The translations under genes were made by a program, and so were the position numbers. This document shows, piece after piece, positions 1 through 6,148 of a stretch of 12,475 bases of DNA; position 1 is the stretch's first letter; each line of letters begins with the position of its first letter. Location of the stretch: assembly GCA_964353185.1 (NCBI GenBank), contig CAYGUV010000025.1, positions 1-12,475 of the forward strand. Direction: 5' to 3'. The stretch comes from GCA-2708415 sp964353185 (lineage in GTDB: Bacteria > Pseudomonadota > Alphaproteobacteria > Micavibrionales > Micavibrionaceae). Under the pieces are notes generated by a model, which did no database searches, had not been told where the DNA came from, and saw only the letters and a list, made by a program, of their open reading frames with translations.

Positions 1-1232
1 CGGAAGTGACGCATGAGGCCTTGAATTGGCCATGCGGATGCATCGCCGTGGGCGCAAATTGTGTGACCCTCAATTTCTTTGGAGATATCGAGTAGCTTAT
101 CAATATCTTCAATCTCAGCATCCCCCTTGACCAAACGTGTCATCATACGCCACATCCACCCCGTCCCTTCACGACATGGGGTACATTGGCCGCATGATTC
201 ATGCATGTAAAAGTGTGATAAACGCGCAATGGCATAAACCACATCAGTAGATTTATCCATCACGATTAGACCTGCGGTTCCTAATCCACTTTGCACTTCG
301 CGCAAGCTGTCAAAATCCATTAGAACAGTATCACAAATTGATTTCGGCAATATCGGACATGATGATCCACCGGGAATAACCGCTTTCAAATTATCCCAAC
401 CGCCACGCACACCACCGGCATGTTTGTCGATAAGTTCTTTCATGGGAATACCCATTTCTTCTTCAACGACGCATGGGGAATTCACGTGACCAGAAATACA
501 GAAAAGTTTTGTTCCCGTATTTTTTTCATCTTTACCAAGCCCCGCAAACCAATCTCCGCCGCGGCGTAAAATATCCGGAACACTCGCAATTGTTTCAACA
601 TTATTAATTGTCGTTGGGCAAGAGTATAAACCCGCCATTGCAGGGAATGGAGGCTTGTTTCTTGGTTGTCCTTTTTTCCCTTCAAGGGATTCTAATAGCG
701 CGGTTTCTTCACCGCAAATATAGGCCCCTGCACCACGGTGTAAAATGACATCAAAATCCCATCCCGTCCCTGCGGCATTTTTACCCAATAAGCCTGCTTC
801 ACGGGCCTCTTCAATGGCACGCACAAGCTCAGAACCTTCGGAGACAAATTCACCGCGAATATAAATATAAGCCTTATGCGCCTGCATGGCGAAGCCTGCC
901 AATAACGCCCCTTCGATTAATTTATGAGGCTCATGACGCATGATCTCACGATCCTTACACGTGCCAGGCTCAGACTCATCAGCATTAATCACAAGGTAAT
1001 GTGGGCGCTCTTGCACTTCCTTGGGCATGAACGACCATTTTAAACCAGTGGGGAAACCCGCACCGCCACGCCCGCGCAGGCCAGATTTTTTCATTTCATC
1101 AATGATCCAATCACGGCCATTATTAATGAGCGTCTTGGTATCATCCCATGACCCACGCGCCTTAGCACCATCAAGGAAAGGTGATTCCCATCCATAAATA
1201 TTGGTATAAATTCTGTCTTTATCTTTAAGCAT
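1..1232 (-). CDS. nuoF: NADH-quinone oxidoreductase subunit F (partial, C-terminus cut by window edge)
   Basis: This is the NADH dehydrogenase (51 kDa) subunit of complex I. It binds NADH and FMN and passes electrons into the iron-sulfur chain on the cytoplasmic side. About 410 codons are present of the usual 430-445, so only the tail is missing. Visible motifs are the glycine-rich FMN/NADH loop GRGGAGFPTG (residues 54-63), NADESEPG (83-90), an ICGEETALLESLEG stretch in the middle, and the N3 [4Fe-4S] ligands C347, C350 and C353 (SCGQCTPC) plus C393 (TICAHGDA). The start is ATG at 1232, two bases after the stop of the small membrane gene upstream. A weak AGAG precedes it, so translation is probably coupled. 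It is the last gene of the operon visible here; nuoG would be expected beyond the edge. Confidence 0.97.
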   Translation of the reverse strand, partial: MLKDKDRIYTNIYGWESPFLDGAKARGSWDDTKTLINNGRDWIIDEMKKSGLRGRGGAGFPTGLKWSFMPKEVQERPHYLVINADESEPGTCKDREIMRHEPHKLIEGALLAGFAMQAHKAYIYIRGEFVSEGSELVRAIEEAREAGLLGKNAAGTGWDFDVILHRGAGAYICGEETALLESLEGKKGQPRNKPPFPAMAGLYSCPTTINNVETIASVPDILRRGGDWFAGLGKDEKNTGTKLFCISGHVNSPCVVEEEMGIPMKELIDKHAGGVRGGWDNLKAVIPGGSSCPILPKSICDTVLMDFDSLREVQSGLGTAGLIVMDKSTDVVYAIARLSHFYMHESCGQCTPCREGTGWMWRMMTRLVKGDAEIEDIDKLLDISKEIEGHTICAHGDASAWPIQGLMRHF

Positions 1233-1234
1233 GC

Positions 1235-1504
1235 TTACTCTTTTTCAATTACTTGTAGGCGGTAATTACCAAAACCTTTGGTGAATAATCTTTTTATAAC
1301 GTAAATATAAACGGGGATCATCACGAGCTGCCCTGATATTCCACCATATTGAGCAATAGTTTCATTAGTTAATCCTTGGAAATAACCAATAACACCTATT
1401 AAAGCACCTACAATCAATGCTAAGGGAATACCAATTAAAAGAGTTCGCCAAGTAATTGCCCAAAAGACTGATAAAGCACCAAGCCATGTAAATTCATTAT
1501 GCAT
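1235..1504 (-). CDS. Small two-helix membrane protein of unknown function between nuoE and nuoF
   Basis: I do not recognise a named family. From the ATG at 1504 the product has 89 residues; a GTG at 1507 would add one. Both starts overlap the nuoE stop (GTGATG), a typical coupled junction, and the gene ends two bases before nuoF, so it is clearly a member of the operon. The protein has a short tryptophan-rich lead (FWAITWR, about residues 15-21), a long glycine- and isoleucine-rich hydrophobic helix (about 22-43), a polar linker, a second helix (about 57-71), then a basic tail (KRLFTKGFGNYRL). Unidentified reading frames near this point are known in the nuo/nqo operons of Paracoccus and Rhodobacter. 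A role in complex I assembly is possible, but this is inference from position only. Confidence 0.75.
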   Translation of the reverse strand: MHNEFTWLGALSVFWAITWRTLLIGIPLALIVGALIGVIGYFQGLTNETIAQYGGISGQLVMIPVYIYVIKRLFTKGFGNYRLQVIEKE

Positions 1505-2160
1505 CACGCCACCGCTGCTTTTTTGGCTTGTTCTTTCAAGCTGGTTGGACCAGATAATGCCATTGATCCTTTGCGCCCGTTTTGTGAACCTGCGGGAGGG
1601 ATTTTATCTTTCTTAAGGCTTTCTAAAATACCGACAATGCTTTCGGCTGTAAGATCTTCGTAATATAAATCATTCATTTGAATCATCGGGGCATTTGTAC
1701 ACGCCCCTAAACATTCAACTTCATGCAGGGTAAAATATCCATCTGCCGTTGTTTCCCAAAGTTTTATACCAAGGTGATCGGTACATGCGGTTACGATATC
1801 AGCCGACCCACATAGCCAACAAGGCGTTGTGGTGCAAAGCTGAATGAGGTACTTGCCAACAGGCTCCAAATTATACATCGAATAAAATGTCGCGACTTCA
1901 TATACTTTAATTTTTGGCACGTCACAAAGTTCTGCAATTTTATCCATCGCCGCGCGTGGAATCCATCCGCCGCCCGTTGGATAATCACCATAGGGGCCAG
2001 TTGTTGCCACCTGACGCTGCGCCAAATCCAAAAGAGGCATCATACCGCTGCGTTCTTGTCCCTTGGGGTAGCGTGAGAATATTTCTTCAACAATGCTCAT
2101 ATCCTGAAACTCAAAAGTTTCTGGTTGAAACGGTGCATTAAGGGCGTCTGATTTTTTCAT
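1504..2160 (-). CDS. nuoE: NADH-quinone oxidoreductase subunit E (24 kDa, [2Fe-2S] N1a)
   Basis: This is the thioredoxin-like [2Fe-2S] subunit that pairs with NuoF at the NADH-oxidising tip of complex I. It has 218 residues, within the alphaproteobacterial range. The cluster ligands are C109 and C114 (CTTTPC) and C150 and C154 (CLGAC). The N-terminal helical part (about 22-95) carries the usual LLDLAQRQ and AAMDKIAE elements and the YEVATFYSMY motif (87-96). A glycine/proline/tyrosine-rich stretch at 55-65 lengthens the loop that normally joins the QRQ helix to the GW(I/L)P turn. The C-terminal tail after about residue 190 is low-complexity and basic. The ATG at 2160 lies 11 nt after the nuoD stop, with an AAAGAAG-like ribosome site. 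The stop overlaps the start of the next small gene. Confidence 0.97.
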   Translation of the reverse strand: MKKSDALNAPFQPETFEFQDMSIVEEIFSRYPKGQERSGMMPLLDLAQRQVATTGPYGDYPTGGGWIPRAAMDKIAELCDVPKIKVYEVATFYSMYNLEPVGKYLIQLCTTTPCWLCGSADIVTACTDHLGIKLWETTADGYFTLHEVECLGACTNAPMIQMNDLYYEDLTAESIVGILESLKKDKIPPAGSQNGRKGSMALSGPTSLKEQAKKAAVA

Positions 2161-2171
2161 ACTTTACTTCT

Positions 2172-3392
2172 TTACCTATCAATCTCACCAAAAACAATAT
2201 CCATTGACCCAATATTGGAAACTACATCGGCCAATTGGTGGCCTTTGCTTATAAAATCTAATGCTTGTAAATGCGCGAAGCCAGGGGCGCGGATGTGACA
2301 TCGATAAGGGCGGTTCGTGCCATCGGCAACTAAAAACACGCCAAATTCACCTTTTGGCGCTTCAACGGCTGTATATGTTTCCCCTGCTGGCACGTGATAT
2401 CCTTCGGTATATAATTTAAAATGATGGATCATCGCCTCCATCGAGTTTTTCATTTCGGCGCGCGGGGGTGGCGAAATTTTATAATCATTCACTTGAACAG
2501 GCCCATCGGGTAATTGCGTTAACGCTTGTTGCATAATCTTCATCGACTCACGCATTTCGGCCATACGCACCAAATAACGTGCATAACAATCCCCTGTCTT
2601 ACCAACGGGAATATCAAATTCCATTTTATCGTATACTTCGTATGGTTGCGATTTACGCAAATCCCACGCGACATCAGACCCGCGAAGCATTGGGCCGGTA
2701 AACCCCCAATCAATAGCCTCTTCTTTTGTAGCGATACCAATATCGACAGTACGTTGTTTAAATATACGGTTATTGGTCAAAAGATTATCTAGGTCATCAA
2801 TTACCTGGGGTAATTGCTCAACCCATTCCAACATATCATCGGCCAAGCCCGCAGGCATATCAAGCGCAACACCACCAGGACGAAAGTAATTGGCGTGAAG
2901 GCGCGCGCCACAAACACGTTCGTAAAATTCCATACCTTTTTCACGTTCTTCAAACCCCCAAAGGGCGGGTGTAATCGCACCAACATCTAAGGCAAAAGTT
3001 GTGATGTTGAGGATGTGCGACAAAATACGGCCAAGCTCACAAAACGCCACGCGGATATATTGCGCCCGTTCAGGAACCTTAATACCCAAAAGTTTTTCCA
3101 CGCCAAGGGCAAATGCGTGTTCTTGATTCATTGGTGCAACATAATCAAGGCGGTCAAAATAAGGAACGGACTGCGTATATGTTTTATATTCAATTAACTT
3201 TTCAGTCCCACGGTGAAGCAAACCAATATGCGGGTCAGCACGTTCGCAAACCTCCCCTTCCATTTCCAACACAAGGCGAAGCACACCGTGCGCCGCAGGA
3301 TGCTGTGGGCCGAAGTTCATTGTGTAGGGTTTTATCTGCGTCTGTGCTGCGACTTCTAAACCATCATCATTATTCAAGGCTGCATCAGTCAT
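2172..3392 (-). CDS. nuoD: NADH-quinone oxidoreductase subunit D (49 kDa)
   Basis: This subunit shares ancestry with the large subunit of NiFe hydrogenases and, with NuoB, forms the quinone-reduction site at the base of the peripheral arm. At 406 residues it is full length. Key elements are GPQHPAAHG (28-36), whose second histidine, H35, matches the quinone-site histidine of Thermus Nqo4. Others are DPHIGLLHRGTEKL (53-66) and RLDY with Y84 in the position of the quinone-contacting tyrosine. The C-terminal block ends in GSMDIVFGEIDR. The start codon shares one base with the nuoC stop (TAATG), and GAAGGG sits at Shine-Dalgarno distance within the end of nuoC, so the two genes are translationally coupled. 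nuoC and nuoD are separate genes here, unlike the fused nuoCD of Escherichia coli. Confidence 0.98.
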   Translation of the reverse strand: MTDAALNNDDGLEVAAQTQIKPYTMNFGPQHPAAHGVLRLVLEMEGEVCERADPHIGLLHRGTEKLIEYKTYTQSVPYFDRLDYVAPMNQEHAFALGVEKLLGIKVPERAQYIRVAFCELGRILSHILNITTFALDVGAITPALWGFEEREKGMEFYERVCGARLHANYFRPGGVALDMPAGLADDMLEWVEQLPQVIDDLDNLLTNNRIFKQRTVDIGIATKEEAIDWGFTGPMLRGSDVAWDLRKSQPYEVYDKMEFDIPVGKTGDCYARYLVRMAEMRESMKIMQQALTQLPDGPVQVNDYKISPPPRAEMKNSMEAMIHHFKLYTEGYHVPAGETYTAVEAPKGEFGVFLVADGTNRPYRCHIRAPGFAHLQALDFISKGHQLADVVSNIGSMDIVFGEIDR

Positions 3393-4066
3393 TATTTATC
3401 ACCCTTCTTCATCGCATTAGGCAATTTTTCGGTTGCGTGCCATCCTACTGGTGGGATTGTTCCTTTTTCATCACCTGCCAATTGAATATCTGTCATCCCT
3501 TCCCATGGGGAAAGATAGTCAAAGCTGCGGAAATCTTGCGCCAATTTAACAGGCTCATAAACAACGCGCTGTTGTGACTCGTCATAGCGGACTTCAACAT
3601 ATCCTGTTAGTGGAAAATCCTTACGCAAAGGATGCCCTTCAAAACCATAATCAGTCAAAATACGGCGCATATCGGTATGACCCGCAAATGGAACACCATA
3701 TAAATCCCAAATCTCACGTTCGAACCAATTGGCCGTGCTGAATATTTTACAGGCGGTTGGCACAAACTTGTCCTCACCAACGCTTAATTTCACGCGCACC
3801 CGATTATTTTGATGCAGGGATAATAGATTATAAACAATTTCAAAACGATCTTCACGGTCAGGATAATCAACACCGCAAATGCTTACCAGCATCTTAAATT
3901 GGCATTCAATATCATCACGTAAAAATTGCAGTACTTTTTCAATTTGTGAGGCGTCAGCAACAATGACCATTTCATCATTATCAAAATGTGCAGACAGAAC
4001 AGAATCATCAAGCTTTTCAGCGATATGTTCAGAGAGATCAATAAGGGATTCAGTAGGTTTAATCAT
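3392..4066 (-). CDS. nuoC: NADH-quinone oxidoreductase subunit C (30 kDa)
   Basis: This is the 30 kDa peripheral-arm subunit that packs against NuoD. The 224-residue length and N-terminus fit alphaproteobacterial NuoC. The family signature is visible as EREIWDLYG (116-124), followed by HTDMRRILTDYGFEGHPLRKDFP. Upstream elements include ICGVDYP (63-69) and LLSLHQNNRVRV (81-92). The chosen ATG at 4066 gives the expected N-terminus and no other nearby Met fits. However, it has no Shine-Dalgarno: the seven bases before it are all T on the coding strand and form the tail of a terminator-like hairpin. Expression must rely on read-through or on a local promoter inside the 84-nt gap, and initiation would use a U-rich leader. 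Confidence 0.96.
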   Translation of the reverse strand: MIKPTESLIDLSEHIAEKLDDSVLSAHFDNDEMVIVADASQIEKVLQFLRDDIECQFKMLVSICGVDYPDREDRFEIVYNLLSLHQNNRVRVKLSVGEDKFVPTACKIFSTANWFEREIWDLYGVPFAGHTDMRRILTDYGFEGHPLRKDFPLTGYVEVRYDESQQRVVYEPVKLAQDFRSFDYLSPWEGMTDIQLAGDEKGTIPPVGWHATEKLPNAMKKGDK

Positions 4067-4094
4067 AAAAAAATGCCGTGGTTATTACCACGAC
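4067..4094 (-). terminator. Terminator-like hairpin abutting the nuoC start codon
   Basis: On the coding strand an 8-bp stem (GTCGTGGT / ACCACGGC, one G-U wobble; arms 4087-4094 and 4075-4082) closes a 4-base AATA loop. One base later seven T residues (4067-4073) lead directly into the nuoC ATG. The form is that of a Rho-independent terminator for the preceding 232-codon gene. It could instead be an intercistronic stabiliser or a translational control hairpin. Strength in vivo cannot be judged from sequence. Confidence 0.6.
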
Positions 4095-4123
4095 ACTATA
4101 ATCATTCTATGATGATAATCCAA
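4095..4123 (-). promoter_or_regulatory. Candidate promoter for nuoC-nuoF restart
   Basis: TTGGAT (4118-4123) and TATAGT (4095-4100) are separated by exactly 17 bases. The -10 matches consensus at five of six positions, the -35 at only three. The predicted start of transcription, near 4088, lies inside the 5' arm of the hairpin above. A transcript from here would therefore lack a complete stem and escape it. The region is AT-rich, so a chance -10 match is possible. Confidence 0.35.
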
Positions 4124-4150
4124 TAACTAATGACTAATTATTAAATTTAT

Positions 4151-4849
4151 TTAAGGTGTTAAAGGTGTTAAAGATGCACAGTTTGCCGCAGGCTTACCCG
4201 CAGCGTCACGATGATCTTCAAGAATTGCAGTAAATGACCCATTGGCAAATGAGACAAAACCCTCATGCCATGATATTTTTGCCTGCGTTACCAAGGAATT
4301 GTAATCAGCATCATTTATTGTGCCCGCTCTTTTTAAAGCACCTAAAGCTTGCAATCCAGGATCACGAATTAAATCAAATGTGCGCCCACTTTCACGATTG
4401 GCATCCACGTAATTTCCTAGGTTTTTGAACATATTCTCGATCGCTTCATACGCAGAATTGGTAGAATTTCCTTTGGACGTTCCAAATTTTTCAAATTGTT
4501 TGCACATGTCTTTTAATTCAGCAAACTCTACAATTATTTCATCTCCTTGATGATGATCTAAACTATTTGTAAACGCCTTTTCAATATCATTAGCCGTCCA
4601 CAGCTCCAAACCTTCGGCTGAGCCATTCGCGGCTATATAGTCTGTAATCATCTTTGCTATATCATCAGAAGAAGCACCAGAATGCGCTAATTTTTCAGCG
4701 ATAAAACCTACATTGCGATCACCAAGCTCCACAAATTGGGTTAACTCACCTGTATTACTTCTCAGCTCTTCTGCACCGTGTGCTTGAACTAATTTAGGCC
4801 CTAATAAACCGGCAGTTAATGTAGCTACGCGCATAAAATTCTGAAACAT
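4151..4849 (-). CDS. Hypothetical exported protein inserted between nuoB and nuoC
   Basis: I recognise no family. The product has 232 residues. The N-terminus looks like a short signal peptide: R7, a hydrophobic run at 8-17, then VQA|HG with cleavage likely after A23. A periplasmic protein of about 209 residues would result. The mature part looks soluble, acidic and helical, with two cysteines (C116, C224) that could form a disulfide and scattered histidines (H24, H56, H99-H100, H195, H213). The C-terminus ends in LTPLTP, encoded by a 9-bp tandem duplication (4153-4170). A clear AGAGG ribosome site precedes the ATG at 4849. The 61-nt gap after nuoB holds a good promoter and the 84-nt gap before nuoC holds a terminator-like hairpin, so the gene looks like an independent unit. 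It is not a normal complex I gene, and its exported nature argues against a role inside the peripheral arm. Confidence 0.8.
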   Translation of the reverse strand: MFQNFMRVATLTAGLLGPKLVQAHGAEELRSNTGELTQFVELGDRNVGFIAEKLAHSGASSDDIAKMITDYIAANGSAEGLELWTANDIEKAFTNSLDHHQGDEIIVEFAELKDMCKQFEKFGTSKGNSTNSAYEAIENMFKNLGNYVDANRESGRTFDLIRDPGLQALGALKRAGTINDADYNSLVTQAKISWHEGFVSFANGSFTAILEDHRDAAGKPAANCASLTPLTP

Positions 4850-4878
4850 ATATGATACCTCTATTTAATATTTAGTGG

Positions 4879-4907
4879 AGCATACATGCCAAATTGAATT
4901 ATGTCAA
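4879..4907 (-). promoter_or_regulatory. Sigma-70-type promoter of the gene inserted in the nuo operon
   Basis: A perfect -35 hexamer TTGACA (4902-4907), a 17-base spacer and TATGCT (4879-4884, four of six -10 positions) lie directly after the nuoB stop codon. They are about 30 bases upstream of the ribosome site of the 232-codon gene. Predicted transcription starts near 4872. Confidence 0.55.
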
Positions 4908-4910
4908 TAA

Positions 4911-5486
4911 TTATCTAACAATACGTGTATCTTCATGCTGTATTTTCTTTTGAAGCTGTAAAAGGCCATAGACCAATGCTTCGGCCGTTGGTGGACATCC
5001 TGGAACATAGATATCAACAGGCACAACACGGTCACACCCACGCACGACGGAGTATGAATAATGATAATACCCGCCCCCATTGGCACAAGATCCCATAGAG
5101 ATAACCCAACGGGGTTCTGGCATTTGGTCGTAAACACGGCGCAAAGCGGGCGCCATTTTATTAGTCAGCGTTCCTGCTACAATCATCACGTCCGATTGAC
5201 GGGGGCTTGGGCGGGGAATCATGCCAAAACGGTCAAGGTCATATCGGCTCATGTAAGAGTGGATCATTTCAACCGCGCAACAAGCCAAACCAAAAGTCAT
5301 TGGCCACATAGACCCCGTACGCGCCCAATCAAATAATGAATCAGCCGATGTTAATAAAAACCCCTTCTCGTTCAAATGCTTTGACATGGCTGCTGGGACA
5401 ACGTCCTGCTCACGCGCATCTGGAAAATTTACAGAAGTTTTGAAATTAGCGTCTGGCGCCTCAATTACGGTACGGTCATGTGTCAT
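4911..5486 (-). CDS. nuoB: NADH-quinone oxidoreductase subunit B (PSST, cluster N2)
   Basis: This subunit carries the terminal [4Fe-4S] cluster N2, which donates electrons to quinone at the interface with NuoD. It has 191 residues. The ligands are the unusual tandem pair C69-C70 (GLACCAVEM), C134 (SMGSCANGGG) and C164 (VPGCPP). RTGSMWPMTFG (56-66) and RFGMIPRPSPRQSD (86-99) are conserved features of the quinone cavity wall. The N-terminal 40 residues are a variable, charged extension. The ATG at 5486 lies 12 nt after the nuoA stop, with AGAGAG at ribosome-site distance. The next nuo gene would normally follow within a few bases, but here an unrelated gene follows after 61 nt. Confidence 0.98.
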   Translation of the reverse strand: MTHDRTVIEAPDANFKTSVNFPDAREQDVVPAAMSKHLNEKGFLLTSADSLFDWARTGSMWPMTFGLACCAVEMIHSYMSRYDLDRFGMIPRPSPRQSDVMIVAGTLTNKMAPALRRVYDQMPEPRWVISMGSCANGGGYYHYSYSVVRGCDRVVPVDIYVPGCPPTAEALVYGLLQLQKKIQHEDTRIVR

Positions 5487-5498
5487 ATTTTATACTCT

Positions 5499-5870
5499 CT
5501 ATTCCCAATCAAGGGCGCCTTTGTTCCATTCATAAATGAAACCAACGGTTAATACGCCTAAAAACACCATCATAGACCAAAATCCAAACGCACCAATTTC
5601 ACCCAAGCTAATAGCCCAAGGAAATAAAAATGCGATTTCAAGGTCAAAAATAATAAATAAAATGGCTACTAAATAGAAACGAACATCAAAACGGCTTCGC
5701 GCATCATCAAACGCATCAAAGCCACATTCATAGGCCGCGTTTTTATTGGCATCAGGTTTTTGTTTCCCCGCAATAAAAGACAACCCAAGCGCCGCACATG
5801 AAACAATTAGTGCCACAATTATGAACACAAGTATGGGGAGGTAATTCAGTAAAAGTTCGTTAGAAGCCAT
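5499..5870 (-). CDS. nuoA: NADH-quinone oxidoreductase subunit A
   Basis: This is a small membrane subunit of complex I, equivalent to mitochondrial ND3, at the junction of the membrane and peripheral arms. It has 123 residues with three transmembrane helices (about 9-33, 65-84 and 93-113). The loop after helix 1 holds YECGF (47-51), whose C49 corresponds to the conformationally sensitive ND3 cysteine. Helix 2 carries the conserved acidic FDLE (75-78). It is the first gene of the operon, 103 nt downstream of tRNA-Asp. No convincing Shine-Dalgarno lies near the ATG at 5870: the nearest AGG is 15 bases away. A weak promoter-like pair (TTGTAA at 5901-5906, TAATAT at 5878-5883, 17-base spacer) would start transcription almost at the ATG. 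Confidence 0.97.
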   Translation of the reverse strand: MASNELLLNYLPILVFIIVALIVSCAALGLSFIAGKQKPDANKNAAYECGFDAFDDARSRFDVRFYLVAILFIIFDLEIAFLFPWAISLGEIGAFGFWSMMVFLGVLTVGFIYEWNKGALDWE

Positions 5871-5973
5871 GATGGGAATATTAAACCTGCGCTATGGCTA
5901 TTACAAATAAATAATTGAGATTTTCGCCTGTTTTCTTCAGCTTATTTAAAAATCATTTCCCGTTTAAAGAAAA

Positions 5974-6050
5974 TGGCGCGAGCGACGGGACTCGAACCCG
6001 CGACCTCCGCCGTGACAGGGCGGCGCTCTAACCAGCTGAGCTACGCCCGC
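5974..6050 (-). tRNA. tRNA-Asp (anticodon GTC)
   Basis: The 77-nt cloverleaf folds by eye. The 7-bp acceptor pairs GCGGGCG with CGCTCGC (one G-U). The D-stem is GCTC/GAGC, and the anticodon arm is CCGCC-CTGTCAC-GGCGG with anticodon GTC. The T-arm is GCGGG-TTCGAGT-CCCGT, followed by discriminator G and an encoded CCA. It lies between ald and nuoA on the same strand. Confidence 0.97.
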
Positions 6051-6056
6051 GCACTG

Positions 6057-6096
6057 AAAAGAGATGAGAGGTTAATACCTAATAAACCCCTCATCT
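6057..6096 (-). terminator. Hairpin terminator after ald
   Basis: On the ald coding strand a 12-bp stem with one G-U wobble (arms 6085-6096 and 6062-6073, AGATGAGGGGTT with AACCTCTCATCT) encloses an 11-base loop. It is followed by C and TTTT (6057-6060). The stem is strong, but the T-tract is short and the loop large. It ends only seven bases before the tRNA-Asp 5' end and overlaps that gene's likely promoter. Confidence 0.5.
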
Positions 6097-6101
6097 GTCA
6101 A
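6072..6101 (-). promoter_or_regulatory. Candidate promoter of tRNA-Asp, overlapping the ald hairpin
   Basis: A perfect TTGACA (6096-6101), an 18-base spacer and TATTAA (6072-6077) are positioned to start transcription about 15-20 nt before the mature tRNA 5' end. The spacer and -10 lie inside the arms and loop of the hairpin that appears to terminate ald. Confidence 0.45.
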
Positions 6102-6148
6102 CTATTTAACCGCAAAATGATGCGTTTTTTTTGTATTTATACAAAAGC

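Noticed and set aside
3113..3577. Plus-strand open frame of 154 codons opposite nuoD and nuoC
   Set aside because: It is antisense to two intact, strongly conserved genes, has no ribosome site of note, and its product looks like no protein family. It is a shadow frame.
6129..6146. AT-rich palindrome TTTTGTAT-TT-ATACAAAA just after the ald stop, considered as a terminator
   Set aside because: No T-tract follows it on the ald strand (A residues follow), the stem is purely weak pairs apart from one G-C, and a stronger hairpin lies downstream.
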